Assembly: GCA_021323855.1 (NCBI GenBank)
Contig: JAJPKE010000045.1
Coordinates: 496,001 to 560,000 of the forward strand
Direction of reading: 5' to 3'
Source: Chloroflexota bacterium
Lineage (GTDB): Bacteria > Chloroflexota > Ktedonobacteria > Ktedonobacterales > JADMIN01
Length of the DNA: 64,000 nt
How positions within the stretch are numbered: the first letter of the stretch is position 1; each line of letters starts with the position of its first letter. The notes beneath the pieces were generated by a model. The model ran no database searches, was not told where the DNA came from, and saw only the letters and a list, made by a program, of their open reading frames with translations. Shown piece after piece: positions 42,465-51,991 of this stretch. A program made the translations under genes and the position numbers.

Positions 42465-42770
42465 ATGCACCGTTCATCATACATGGCGCTGGGGAAGGTG
42501 GCAGGCTATCTGCTCCTTCCCTGCCTGTTTCTTCTGATTCCAACGCAGTGGTTCGAGGCGCATCCCGCACCCTGCCTGTATCGCATGCTCTTCAGGCGGC
42601 GCTGTCCCGGCTGCGGAATGACACGCGCGCTCTCCTGTGCCGCGCACGGCAGGTTCCGGCGCGCGCTTGGCCACAATAAACTGGTCGTCATTGTGTTGCC
42701 GCTCGGCCTGCTGGCCTGGGTTCAGGGATTGATAACAGCGATGCGTGTCTATCGCCAGCCAGCATGTTGA
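42465..42770 (+). CDS. DUF2752 membrane protein
   Basis: A 101-residue protein with the DUF2752 signature C-P-G-C-G-M-T-R-A and two hydrophobic segments (about 10-25 and 73-90). Follows the TM2 gene by 42 bases, a frequent pairing of small membrane proteins. Start 42465 or 42483 undecided. Unknown function. Confidence 0.88.
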   Translation: MHRSSYMALGKVAGYLLLPCLFLLIPTQWFEAHPAPCLYRMLFRRRCPGCGMTRALSCAAHGRFRRALGHNKLVVIVLPLGLLAWVQGLITAMRVYRQPAC

Positions 42771-42788
42771 TCTGGCAATACAGCGCCT

Positions 42789-45617
42789 CTATTGTTCCCT
42801 TGCTTTGCGCTGCAACTCATAGAGACGGCTGATCGCTTCGAGCGGGGAGAGTTCATCTATCGGCAGCGCCTTGATCTCCTCGATCAATGGGTCCGGCTCG
42901 GCAGCGAAGAGCGTCAGTTGCAGCGCGGGCGGCATCACCATCTCGCGCATCGCTTTGCGGCGTGTTTTGGCGTCGCCCTTGCGTTCCAACTCCTCCAGCA
43001 CCTCTTCGGCGCGGCGCACCACCTGACGCGGGATGCCGGCAAGCTGCGCCACGTGGATGCCATAGCTCTTGTCGGCGCCGCCGGGCACGATCTTGCGCAG
43101 GAACACCACCTGCCCGTTCTCCTCGGCTACCGCGACATTGCAGGCGCGCACTCGTGGCAGCATGCGCGCCAACTCCACCAGCTCGTGATAATGTGTGGCA
43201 AAGAGCGTCTTGGCGCCGCAGCGTTTGTTGTTGTGCAGATACTCGACGATGGCGCGGGCGATTGCCAGCCCATCGTAGGTGCTGGTGCCGCGCCCGATCT
43301 CATCGAGAATCACCAGACTGCGCGGCGTCGCGTGGTGCAGAATGTTGGCGGTCTCCACCATTTCCACCATGAAGGTACTCTGGCCGGTGGCAAGGTCGTC
43401 CTGCGCGCCGATGCGGGTGAAGATGCGGTCTACCAGCCCGATGCGCGCCGCCTCCGCCGGCACAAACGAACCGATCTGCGCCATCAGCGTTATCAGCGCC
43501 ACCTGCCGCAGATAGGTGGACTTCCCTGCCATGTTTGGGCCGGTCAGCAGCGTGATCTGCGCGTCGCTGGTAGAGATTTGCGTGTCGTTGGGGATGAACG
43601 GCGTCTCGCGCTGGCTGACTTCCACGACCGGATGCCGCCCGGCGACAATGTGAATGGTGTCACCCTCGTCCAGTTCGGGACGGCAATAGCCCTGGCGCGA
43701 AGCAACCTCGCCCAGCGCCAGCACCACGTCCAATTCCGCCAGCGCGCGCGCCGTGCGCAGGACACGCTCCGCCCACTGCGCGGCAATCTCCGCCCGCAGC
43801 GCCGCGAACAAATCCTGCTCCAGCTTGATGATCTTCTCGCGCGCGTTCAGGATCAGCGCCTCGTACTCCTTCAGTTCCGGCGTGATGAAGCGTTCGCCGG
43901 TTGTCAGCGTTTGCTTGCGGATGTAGTTCTCCGGCGCGCGGTTGAGCTGCGAATTGGTGATTTCCAGATAGTAGCCGAAAACTTTGTTGTAACCGACCTT
44001 CAGGTTGGCGATGCCGGTGCGCTCGCGTTCTGTGCGTTCCAGTTCGGCCACCCACTCCCGCGCATGGCGCGAGGCGTTGGTGATGTCATCCACCTCCGCG
44101 CTGTAGCCGGGACGAATCACACCGCCGTCGGCCAGCGTCAGCGGCGGCTCATCCACGATGGCGCGTTCGATCAGCGCCGCTAGCTCCGGCAGCGGCGCAA
44201 TTTGGGCGAAGATCGGCGCCAGCCCGGCGGGCGGCTCGCGCAGACCGGCGGAGACCTGCTCGACGGCGCGCAAACCACCCGCTAGCGCCACCAGATCGCG
44301 CGGCGTGGCGATGCGCTGCACGACGCGATTGGTTAGCCGCTCCAGGTCGCCAACCTTCGCCAGCGCCGGCATCAGCCGCGCGCGCACCGTGATATCGGCA
44401 TAGGCGGCGCTGATGGCTTCCTGGCGCTGGCGCAGCCGGGGCAGATCGAGCAGTGGCTCACCCAGCCAGCGGCGCAGCAGCCGTCCGCCCATCGGTGTGC
44501 GCGTGGCATCCAGCACCCAGAGCAGCGACCCTTTGGCGTTGCCGCCGCGCCCGCTCTCAAAGAGTTCCAGGTTGCGGCGTGTGTGCGCGTCCAGCGCCAT
44601 GAAACCGCTGGTGCTGTAGGTTTCCAGCGCGGTGAAATGGGCGAGCGCGCCGCGTTGCGTTTCTTGCAGATACGCCAGAATTGCGCCCGCCGCGCGCACC
44701 GCCAGCGGCAATGTGTCGCAGCCAAACGCTTCCAGTGTGGCGACGGCAAAGTGTTCTAGCAGCCGTGTGCGCGCCGCCTCTTCGCGGAAGGCGCGGGCGT
44801 CATACGGCGTCACCAGCGTATCGGCTCGCCCCGGCAGCGCGAGCAGCCGCCCGGCCAGCCCATCGTCGGATTCTTCTTGCTCATCCGCTATGCCAGGTTC
44901 ATCAGCGACATCACCGTTCGCGCCGTTCAGCAGGTGAAGGTCGGTGAGATCAGCTATATCTGCTAGATCAGCCACATCGGCGCGCGGACGGCGGGGGAGC
45001 CGCATGCGCGCGGGTTCGCTCGCCTCCACCAGCACCTCCGCCGGTTGCACACGCGCCAACTCCTGCGCCAGCGCCATCTCCGGCTGCGCGGCGGGGAACT
45101 GTGTGCAGGCGAACTCGCCGGTGGTGACATCGGCATAGGCGATGCCCACGGCGTCGCGCCCGACCACGGCAGCGGCGAGGAAATTGTTGCGCTTGGCGGC
45201 CAGCATCGCGGGGTCCACGACGGTGCCCGGCGTGACAACGCGCACCACCTCGCGCTCGACCAGCCCTTTCGAGAGCGCGGGATCGCTCATCTGCTCGCAG
45301 ACGGCGACGCGGTAGCCTTTGGCGATCAGCCGCGCGACATAGCCATCGGCGGCGTGATACGGTACGCCAGCCATCGGCGTCTTCTCGCCGCGCCCCCAAT
45401 CGCGTCGCGTCAGCGTCAGGTCCAGTTCGCGCGCCACCAGTTCCGCATCCTCATCGAACATCTCATAGAAGTCGCCCAGGCGGAAGAACAGCACGGCGTC
45501 CGGGTGTTGCCGTTTGACGCTCAGATATTGCTGGCGCACGGGGCTATGGGCGTCATGGGCGTCGTGAATACTCTGGTGATCGTGTTGCGCAGATGGCGTG
45601 GATTGGGAAAGCTGCAC
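42789..45617 (-). CDS. mutS: DNA mismatch repair protein MutS
   Basis: A 942-residue MutS. The mismatch-reading motif F50-Y-E-M-F is at the N-terminus, Walker A G-P-N-M-A-G-K-S-T at 693-701, Walker B V-I-L-D-E-I-G-R-G-T-S-T after it, and the C-terminal dimerisation region ends near L-S-P-L-E-A-I-S-R-L-Y-E-L. An acidic low-complexity insert (repeated D-L-A-D-I-A-D-L-T-D-L followed by E-Q-E-E-S-D-D) sits in the connector domain at about 220-260 and makes it longer than usual. It starts with GTG 45617 (GAGG about 10 nt upstream). No mutL in the window. Confidence 0.97.
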   Translation of the reverse strand: MQLSQSTPSAQHDHQSIHDAHDAHSPVRQQYLSVKRQHPDAVLFFRLGDFYEMFDEDAELVARELDLTLTRRDWGRGEKTPMAGVPYHAADGYVARLIAKGYRVAVCEQMSDPALSKGLVEREVVRVVTPGTVVDPAMLAAKRNNFLAAAVVGRDAVGIAYADVTTGEFACTQFPAAQPEMALAQELARVQPAEVLVEASEPARMRLPRRPRADVADLADIADLTDLHLLNGANGDVADEPGIADEQEESDDGLAGRLLALPGRADTLVTPYDARAFREEAARTRLLEHFAVATLEAFGCDTLPLAVRAAGAILAYLQETQRGALAHFTALETYSTSGFMALDAHTRRNLELFESGRGGNAKGSLLWVLDATRTPMGGRLLRRWLGEPLLDLPRLRQRQEAISAAYADITVRARLMPALAKVGDLERLTNRVVQRIATPRDLVALAGGLRAVEQVSAGLREPPAGLAPIFAQIAPLPELAALIERAIVDEPPLTLADGGVIRPGYSAEVDDITNASRHAREWVAELERTERERTGIANLKVGYNKVFGYYLEITNSQLNRAPENYIRKQTLTTGERFITPELKEYEALILNAREKIIKLEQDLFAALRAEIAAQWAERVLRTARALAELDVVLALGEVASRQGYCRPELDEGDTIHIVAGRHPVVEVSQRETPFIPNDTQISTSDAQITLLTGPNMAGKSTYLRQVALITLMAQIGSFVPAEAARIGLVDRIFTRIGAQDDLATGQSTFMVEMVETANILHHATPRSLVILDEIGRGTSTYDGLAIARAIVEYLHNNKRCGAKTLFATHYHELVELARMLPRVRACNVAVAEENGQVVFLRKIVPGGADKSYGIHVAQLAGIPRQVVRRAEEVLEELERKGDAKTRRKAMREMVMPPALQLTLFAAEPDPLIEEIKALPIDELSPLEAISRLYELQRKAREQ

Positions 45618-45792
45618 GTCGTCTTGACCTCGCTGGAACGATGAGACTATCGCGTATCGCGTAGACTCTCATTGTCGTACACGGCGGCAAGACAGGCAAG
45701 CAGACGGGACCAGTGGACTGATATGGCTCATGCGGTGAATTAAATGATAGACTGTTGTTTGCAAGATGAATAACATGGGTATTACGGAATAG

Positions 45793-46293
45793 ATGATGAA
45801 GAATCCAAATTACAGACTCAGGCAAGGGGTTGCTCTAGTAGTGACATTGGCTTATCTTCTCGTTCTCTTCCAGCAACTTTTTGTGCGCTTGCCAACCCAT
45901 GATGACTATCTCATATGGCTATTTATCGCCTGTCTTTTGCTCGATGTTCTTGGCCCCATTATCGGCGTTGTGCTTTACCGACATTTCCGCCGTCGTTCAC
46001 TCACACGCCATAACGTGCGCCAAATGGGCTATAGAGAGGTATTTTCTCAATTTTCTCGTTTTCAATCAATTGCTTTTAATGTGGGGACATATCTTTGGAT
46101 TGCAGGGTTCTTTTTAGGGATACTTAGTTGGATTTGGCTAATGAATGCCAGTTTGTCCTGGCCTTTGCTTCTGCTTTCACTCCTGGCACTCTGTATGGTA
46201 GCCATGACACCACCTATCATACTGATGATATCAACCGTGAAGATACTCCCGCCCGAACAGTGGCGTCCTGACCGTCCTCCCTGGGTGAGATGA
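45793..46293 (+). CDS. Small membrane protein of unknown function
   Basis: A 166-residue protein with about four transmembrane segments (about 12-30, 40-60, 95-115, 122-150) and short basic loops. No family recognised. The gene is AT-richer than its neighbours. Two adjacent ATGs start it at 45793; GGA lies 4 nt from the first and 7 nt from the second. Confidence 0.6.
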   Translation: MMKNPNYRLRQGVALVVTLAYLLVLFQQLFVRLPTHDDYLIWLFIACLLLDVLGPIIGVVLYRHFRRRSLTRHNVRQMGYREVFSQFSRFQSIAFNVGTYLWIAGFFLGILSWIWLMNASLSWPLLLLSLLALCMVAMTPPIILMISTVKILPPEQWRPDRPPWVR

Positions 46294-46440
46294 TCCGCCA
46301 CAAACAGGACAACACTTTCGCCAACCATAAAGGAAGGCTTGCGCAGTCCTCCACCACTGAGGAATGCCAGGCCATCTAGTGGCGCCAGTGACTCCCTGGG
46401 ATAACAAGCGATATGGGAGAAACGATCTGATTGTCAAACC

Positions 46441-46788
46441 TCAACCGGGGCGGGATTCCTCACGATGGACGGCGCTGTGCTTACCGCTCTGGCGTTCCTG
46501 GTGCGCAATGTCCTGCGCGTAGCGGAAGCAGCGATCACAGACGAGCAGGTGATCGGCAAGCGCGTTGGCCTCCTGCGGCGGCAATAGCCTGCGCGTCTGC
46601 TCCTGGATGAGTTCACGGGCGCGGCTATGGCTGATAGTAGCTGCTGGTAGCTCGCTCTGCGCTGGTTCTGGCATAGACTCCTGTGTATGATGCTCGTCGA
46701 GACCGGCGTTGTCCTCAAACGACCGGGCCATCATACTCCCCGCCCGCAACCCCGTTCTCCACGTCTCGGTAAATTTGTCTCGCCTCAT
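46441..46788 (-). CDS. Putative zinc-finger (zf-HC2-like) protein
   Basis: About 115 residues. The only recognisable feature is A-D-H-L-L-V-C-D-R-C-F near the C-terminus: the H-x3-C-x2-C of zf-HC2 anti-sigma domains. The N-terminal half is charged and disordered, with no transmembrane segment. Start either GTG 46794 (GGAGG 7 nt upstream) or ATG 46788. No sigma factor is adjacent, so an anti-sigma role is uncertain. Confidence 0.55.
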   Translation of the reverse strand: MRRDKFTETWRTGLRAGSMMARSFEDNAGLDEHHTQESMPEPAQSELPAATISHSRARELIQEQTRRLLPPQEANALADHLLVCDRCFRYAQDIAHQERQSGKHSAVHREESRPG

Positions 46789-47065
46789 GCGCACAACTCT
46801 CCCTCCTACCTGCGGCCATTGACCTTGATGGCGCTGGCCGATATGCGCCGGCTCTCCGGCGTTTTCCCCTCCGTCTACCTGTGTAGCAATTTCCCCACCA
46901 GTGTGGGATGTCCTCGTTGACCGTGCCTATTATGCCACATTTCACGCGCAAAGGGAGACAAGCGTGACACATCTACTACCCAGGACGCCACAGGCTGCGC
47001 GATAGAGGCCACGGTGGTAGAATTGATTGGCAATAGTTCGTAGTCAGGCCATAGTAGGAGGCCAC

Positions 47066-50000
47066 ATGATTTGCCCCAATTGTGGCAGCATCAATCCAGA
47101 GAACGCCCGTTTCTGCAACACCTGCGGACAACAATTGGAACTGGCGCCGCGCATCTGCGCCGTCTGTGGCACGGCGAATCCGCACAACGCGCGCTTCTGC
47201 AATCAATGCGGCTCCCTACTCTCCGACACCGCACCAACGATAGCGAGCGCCGATACTGCCACGAACACCAAGAGTCCTACCAGCCCCAATACTCCCGGCG
47301 TGCAGACTGTCACCACCGTCGTCACAACTACCACTGCCGATGGGGCAGATAGTCCTGTCATCTCCACCATTTCAGCGCTTGCCGGTGAGGATGACGAGGG
47401 CGCCGAGGAACACGGCGAACAGCGGCGCGTCGTCACCGTTCTCTTTGCCGACCTCACCAGTTCCACCACGTTGGCGGATGGCATGGACGCTGAAGATGTG
47501 CGCGCGTTGCTGGCGGGCTTCTTTACGACGATGGCGCGCGAGATTCACCGGCATGGTGGCACCGTCGAGAAGTATATCGGCGACGCGGTGATGGCGGTCT
47601 TTGGCCTGCCAGTGGCGCATGAAGACGATCCGGTGCGGGCGGTGCGCGCGGCGCTGGACATGCAGGCGGCCCTGCGCAGCTTCAATGAGGAACGCAGGGC
47701 GCAGGATGGCCCTGCGCCGGAGCTTCAGATGCGCATTGGCGTCAACACTGGCGAGGTCGTTGCGGCCAGCGGGGCCGCCGAGGGGCGCGACTTTCTGATT
47801 ACCGGCGATCCGGTGAATGTGGCGGCGCGGCTGCAACAATCCGCCATGCCGGGAACCATCCTCGTCGGTCCCCGCACCTATCGCGGCACCACCGGCGCAG
47901 TGGTCTATCGCGCGCTGCCGCCGATGGATGTGCGCGGCAAGCCGCGTCCGGTGCGCGTCTGGGAGGCGCTGGCGATGGTGGACCAGGGTGAGGCGCCGGT
48001 GCCACGGCCACGCGGCGTCCAGGGACAGCGCACACCGCTGGTTGGGCGTGAAGTTGAACTTAACCTGCTGGAATCGCTCTATTCGCGGGTTGTGCGCGAG
48101 CGGCGGCCCCATCTCGTCACCATCGTTGGCGTGCCGGGTATCGGCAAGACCCGCCTGGCGCGCGAGTTCATCTCCAGTGTCCGCGAGACTGCCGAGGCTG
48201 AAGATGAGCCGCTGCCGCTGGTGCTGGATGGTCGCTGCCCGCAGTACGGCGAGGCCATCACCTACTGGCCGCTGGCGGAGATGCTGCGCGCGCTCTGCGA
48301 CTTCACCGCGCTGGACCCGACGATGACTGCCCGCGAGAAGCTGCTGGCGAAGGTGCGCGAGACACTGGCGGCGGCAGGGCGCAGTGACGACCCGGAGGTG
48401 CTGGCGGCGTATCTTGGCTATACCATCGGCATCGAGACGGCGGGGCGGCGACAGGCGCTCTTGCCCAATGAGAGCCAGCAATTGCAGGATGGCTTGCAGC
48501 GGGCCTGGCGTGTCTTCATCGAATCGCTGGCCGCCAACCGCCCGCTGTTGATGCTGGTAGACGACATTCATTGGGGCGACGATATTTTCCTCGATCTCCT
48601 CGAATATATCGCCACACGCGCCAGTGGTGTGCCGCTGCTGCTGATCTGCCCGGCGCGCCCTGAACTGCTGGAGAAGCGGCCCGATTGGGGCGGCGGCAAG
48701 CGCAACTATGTCATGATCGGGTTAGAGGCGCTCTCCGCCGACGATGCCGAAAAGCTGGTGCGGGCACTGCTGCCGGGGGATGATGTGCCGGAGAGCCTGC
48801 GCCAGAGCATGCTCGAAAAGGCCGAGGGCAACCCGTTCTATGTCGAGGAAATCATTCGCATGCTGGTGGATCGCGGCATCCTGATTACCGGCGACGCCAA
48901 TACCTGCTGGCGGGTCGCGCCTGCATGGGAGGGTAGCCAGGAGGTCAGCGATCCGGCGATTCCCGATACGGTGCAGGGCGTGCTGGCTGCGCGCCTGGAC
49001 CTGCTGAGCGAGCGCGAACGCGATGTCTTGCAGCATGCCGCCGTCCTAGGGCGCTATTTCTGGCCGCAGGCGCTACGCAGCCTGCATGCGCACCTCAATC
49101 CCTATCTGACGGAGACGCTGGCGTCGCTGGAACGCAAGGGCATGATTCACGAGAGCGAACGCGCCGAGGCGACCGTCGCCCCTGCGAATGATCCGATCTA
49201 CTCATTCAATCACGCGCTGACCCGCGAGGTGACCTATGCGGCGATTCCGCGCGCGCGCCGTGCCCACGAACACGAGCAGGTGGCCGAATGGCTGGAAGGT
49301 GTGGCGCAAGGGCGTGAGGCGGAGTTTGCCGACCTCATTGCGCAGCACTACCGGCAATATTATGTGCAGGCGAATCTGGCGCGTTCCCGCAACACCGCGC
49401 GCCGCCTGGCGATTCGCGCGAAGGTGGTGCATTATCTGGCGCTGGCCGGTGAGCAGGCCGCCGCCCGCCACGCTGCACAGAAGGCCGAGCACTATTATAC
49501 CGATGCGCTGGGGCTGCTCGAAGAAGACGCGCTGGCCGAAGATGTGCCGTTGCGGGTCGAACTGCTGATGAAGCGTGGCGAGGCGCACTGGGCGCAATTG
49601 CAGGGTGACGACGCCTGGGCGGACTACCGCGAGGCGTTGCGGCTCTGGTCTGCCTTCAGCACGTTCCTGGTGGATAGCGTTGCCGGTAAAGACGGCACGG
49701 ATGGCGTGGAAGAACACTTTTCGGCGCCGGTGGCGGCTGAGGGGTCTGAAGAGGTGATCGGCGAGCTGACGCTGGATGAGCATATGCCGCTGGCTTTGCC
49801 GCCGCAGTGGCCCTCCTGGGGGCTGCGGCTCTATCGCTTGCTGGTGCTGCTGCCCACTCGCAATGGCGCCTGGTTCCAGCAGGCGCCCTCGCACGAAGAA
49901 CTCTTGCAATACCTGCAAGAAGGGCTGCGGCTGCTGGAAGAGCTTGGCCAGCACGATACGCTGGACGGCGCGGCGCTGCTCACCGCCAAGAGTTTTTTCT

Positions 50001-51127
50001 GGTGGTCCTGGGGCGAGAAGCGCGGCGAACGCGAACTGCTGGACGCGCTACAAAGCGCGCGCGAGGCGGTGCGCATCACCGATGAACTCGATGATCCTGC
50101 CGGCGCGTCGGAGGCGCTGGATGCGCTGGGCAATCTCCAGAGCATTACCAACGATCTGCGCGGCAACCTGGAAAGCCAGTCGCGCCGGCTGCACTGGGCG
50201 CGGCGGCTGGACGACCTCCATGAATTAGTGGATATTCACTCGGAGGTTGGCAACGCCTATACGCTGGTCGGTGAGTTTGCAAAGGCCATCGAGCAGGAAG
50301 AGATGGCCCTCGGTCTGGCCGAAAGCGCCGAAACCGAGGAGATGACCACCCGTGCATTGCGCGCGCTGTTGGTCACGTATTTTGAGTGGGACCACTGGCA
50401 AGACGCGATCAACATCGGGCAGAAGTTGGCGGCCTATACCAATCCCCCCAACATCATGCACTCCAATCTGCATCGCTGGGCACTGCTCTCCTGGGCCATC
50501 GCGCACACGCGCCGGGGCGAACGTGACGAGGCGGACCGGCTGGTCAAGCGCATCTCAATGGTAGCGGACCGCAATGAGGTGTTGCTCATCGAGTTCATGA
50601 AAGGGCGGCTGGCGCTGGCGCGTGGCGCCACCAAAGAGGCGCGGCAACTCTTCCTCTCTGGCTATGAGGCGCGGACCGGGCGGACGCTGTTGCCGATGTT
50701 GTTGGCGGAGCTGGCAGAACTGGGCGCACGCACCGGCGATATGGAACTCTACGAACGCTTTGGCGCGCAGGCGTTGGAGCTTGGCTGGCGCTCCGGCGCG
50801 CGCAAGGCGCAGGCGCAGGCGACCCGCGCGCGCGGCATCGTTGCCGTGGCCGAGAATCGCTGGGATGATGCGCTGGCGGACCTGGAAAGCGCGCTCAACC
50901 GCTATCGCGCGCTGGGCACGCCCTGGGAAGAGGCGCGCACCCGCTACGCGCTGGCCGGCCTCTATCAACGGCGCGGCGATGAGGACGATCTGGCGCGGGC
51001 GCGCGAACAACTGACGCTGGCGCTGGCGCTCTACGAGCCGCTCCATGCTGTGCGCGATATCGCGCGGGCGCGGGCGGCGCTGGCCGGCGCGGATGTACGC
51101 CTGCCCGCCGGAAAAGTCAGCGGCTAG
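47066..51127 (+). CDS. Zinc-ribbon / adenylate cyclase / STAND ATPase / TPR regulator
   Basis: A 1353-residue multidomain protein. Two N-terminal zinc ribbons (C-P-N-C...C-N-T-C and C-A-V-C...C-N-Q-C, residues 3-50), a class III nucleotide cyclase domain (about 125-300: V-L-F-A-D-L-T-S-S-T-T metal-binding strand, G-D-A-V-M-A-V-F, P-V-N-V-A-A-R-L), an AAA/STAND ATPase (L-V-G-R-E-V-E-L, Walker A G-V-P-G-I-G-K-T-R, then L-M-L-V-D-D-I-H-W-G) and a long helical TPR region (about 780-1350). Signalling protein producing cAMP or a related nucleotide in response to some regulatory input, inferred. AGGAGG is 4 nt before ATG 47066. It is followed by a stem-loop at 51184. Confidence 0.92.
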   Translation: MICPNCGSINPENARFCNTCGQQLELAPRICAVCGTANPHNARFCNQCGSLLSDTAPTIASADTATNTKSPTSPNTPGVQTVTTVVTTTTADGADSPVISTISALAGEDDEGAEEHGEQRRVVTVLFADLTSSTTLADGMDAEDVRALLAGFFTTMAREIHRHGGTVEKYIGDAVMAVFGLPVAHEDDPVRAVRAALDMQAALRSFNEERRAQDGPAPELQMRIGVNTGEVVAASGAAEGRDFLITGDPVNVAARLQQSAMPGTILVGPRTYRGTTGAVVYRALPPMDVRGKPRPVRVWEALAMVDQGEAPVPRPRGVQGQRTPLVGREVELNLLESLYSRVVRERRPHLVTIVGVPGIGKTRLAREFISSVRETAEAEDEPLPLVLDGRCPQYGEAITYWPLAEMLRALCDFTALDPTMTAREKLLAKVRETLAAAGRSDDPEVLAAYLGYTIGIETAGRRQALLPNESQQLQDGLQRAWRVFIESLAANRPLLMLVDDIHWGDDIFLDLLEYIATRASGVPLLLICPARPELLEKRPDWGGGKRNYVMIGLEALSADDAEKLVRALLPGDDVPESLRQSMLEKAEGNPFYVEEIIRMLVDRGILITGDANTCWRVAPAWEGSQEVSDPAIPDTVQGVLAARLDLLSERERDVLQHAAVLGRYFWPQALRSLHAHLNPYLTETLASLERKGMIHESERAEATVAPANDPIYSFNHALTREVTYAAIPRARRAHEHEQVAEWLEGVAQGREAEFADLIAQHYRQYYVQANLARSRNTARRLAIRAKVVHYLALAGEQAAARHAAQKAEHYYTDALGLLEEDALAEDVPLRVELLMKRGEAHWAQLQGDDAWADYREALRLWSAFSTFLVDSVAGKDGTDGVEEHFSAPVAAEGSEEVIGELTLDEHMPLALPPQWPSWGLRLYRLLVLLPTRNGAWFQQAPSHEELLQYLQEGLRLLEELGQHDTLDGAALLTAKSFFWWSWGEKRGERELLDALQSAREAVRITDELDDPAGASEALDALGNLQSITNDLRGNLESQSRRLHWARRLDDLHELVDIHSEVGNAYTLVGEFAKAIEQEEMALGLAESAETEEMTTRALRALLVTYFEWDHWQDAINIGQKLAAYTNPPNIMHSNLHRWALLSWAIAHTRRGERDEADRLVKRISMVADRNEVLLIEFMKGRLALARGATKEARQLFLSGYEARTGRTLLPMLLAELAELGARTGDMELYERFGAQALELGWRSGARKAQAQATRARGIVAVAENRWDDALADLESALNRYRALGTPWEEARTRYALAGLYQRRGDEDDLARAREQLTLALALYEPLHAVRDIARARAALAGADVRLPAGKVSG

Positions 51128-51183
51128 CAATCCTCACTTCAGTCCTGACATAGCATAGCTTTTCTAAGCATACGGCATGAAAA

Positions 51184-51224
51184 GCTCATGCTTGGCTGCT
51201 ATAGAGTAGCGGCCAAGCATGAGC
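51184..51224. terminator. Long stem-loop between convergent genes
   Basis: Arms GCTCATGCTTGGCTGCTA and TAGCGGCCAAGCATGAGC pair over 18 bp (one T-G pair) around TAGAG. The minus-strand tail GCTTTTC fits a terminator for the toxin-antitoxin operon. Confidence 0.65.
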
Positions 51225-51239
51225 CAACACCTCAACCAA

Positions 51240-51572
51240 TCATGGCGTGGGATCAAGCAACCCCAACTTCACAAGCCGTTGAGCCAACGCATATATATCG
51301 CCCCGATCTCCTTCCTTGCGAAGACCGATGAGTAGCACATATACGATGACTTTTCCCGCGTCCACCTTGTAGATGATGCGATACCGTTGTCCGGCAGCCC
51401 GAAGGCTTCGATATCCCATCAGTGGCCCCACCAATGGTTTGCCTTGTTTGTCTGGCTCCTGCGCCAGCCCATTGATACGTCTTGCAATGCTCTGATATGT
51501 GCGCTGGTCTTTGATCTTTGACAGCGTATCAATCGCCGTCTGGGTCAGTTCGATACTCCACAACGTCGCCAA
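51240..51572 (-). CDS. RelE/ParE-like toxin
   Basis: A toxin of about 107-110 residues of the RelE/ParE superfamily: W-S-I-E-L-T-Q-T-A-I-D-T-L N-terminal strand-helix, P-L-M-G-Y-R-S-L-R-A-A-G-Q-R-Y-R-I-I-Y-K-V strands with the Arg-rich core, and V-Y-V-L-L-I-G-L-R-K-E. No ATG is available: the frame opens with TTG 51572 or TTG 51563, and it overlaps the antitoxin 3' end by 35-44 bases, so it depends on translational coupling. RelE members cleave ribosome-bound mRNA; ParE members poison gyrase. Confidence 0.85.
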   Translation of the reverse strand: MATLWSIELTQTAIDTLSKIKDQRTYQSIARRINGLAQEPDKQGKPLVGPLMGYRSLRAAGQRYRIIYKVDAGKVIVYVLLIGLRKEGDRGDIYALAQRLVKLGLLDPTP

Positions 51573-51849
51573 GGTTGAGATCCGCCTTCACCTTCTCCCA
51601 CGGCACTGTCCTACCTTCAGCAACGTCCCGCACACTCTGGCGCAGCAAAGCCATTTGCTCTTCATCACCGAGGATTTCTAGCGTCTCAATCAGCGCCTCA
51701 TAGAAATCCCACTCCATCAGAGCCAGCACCGGCTTGCCTCGCCGCGTGATTGTGACTGCTCCAGTAGCGTGTTCGCGGGCTAGCTCTTCGGGCAAGCGTG
51801 TAAGTTGCTCACGCGCCTCCCCGATAGACAATACTTTGCCCGTTGTCAT
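51529..51849 (-). CDS. Phd/YefM-like antitoxin
   Basis: A 106-residue antitoxin with the Phd/YefM N-terminal fold (L-S-I-G-E-A-R-E-Q-L, then V-T-I-T-R-R-G-K-P-V-L-A-L-M-E-W-D-F-Y-E-A-L) and a flexible acidic C-terminus that would wrap the toxin. ATG 51849 gives the normal length; longer in-frame starts at 51948 do not fit the family. It is encoded first, overlapping the RelE-like toxin gene, with promoter and repeated half-sites upstream at 51961-52000. Confidence 0.85.
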   Translation of the reverse strand: MTTGKVLSIGEAREQLTRLPEELAREHATGAVTITRRGKPVLALMEWDFYEALIETLEILGDEEQMALLRQSVRDVAEGRTVPWEKVKADLNLGDVVEYRTDPDGD

Positions 51850-51961
51850 GTTGGGTGTCTCTCTTTTCTGGTCTGGTATGTGTTCGCCGCATGCCTTACC
51901 GCGCTCCTCTACGCGGGCCAAGTCGCCTATCATCCGACCGGAGGGCATGCACCCAGTAGAT

Positions 51962-51991
51962 GTACAAGTAATTGTACTTCTAGCTGTACAA
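51962..51991. promoter_or_regulatory. Repeated GTACAA half-sites, probable antitoxin operator
   Basis: GTACAA (51962-51967) with its inverted copy TTGTAC (51972-51977), and a third GTACAA at 51986-51991. They overlap the -10 box and spacer of the toxin-antitoxin promoter, as expected for autoregulation by the antitoxin. Confidence 0.5.

Noticed and set aside
42792..44183. 463-residue plus-strand frame
   Set aside because: Antisense to mutS; no domain, and mutS is unmistakable.
47372..48571. 399-residue minus-strand frame
   Set aside because: Antisense to the cyclase regulator; shadow of a GC-rich gene.
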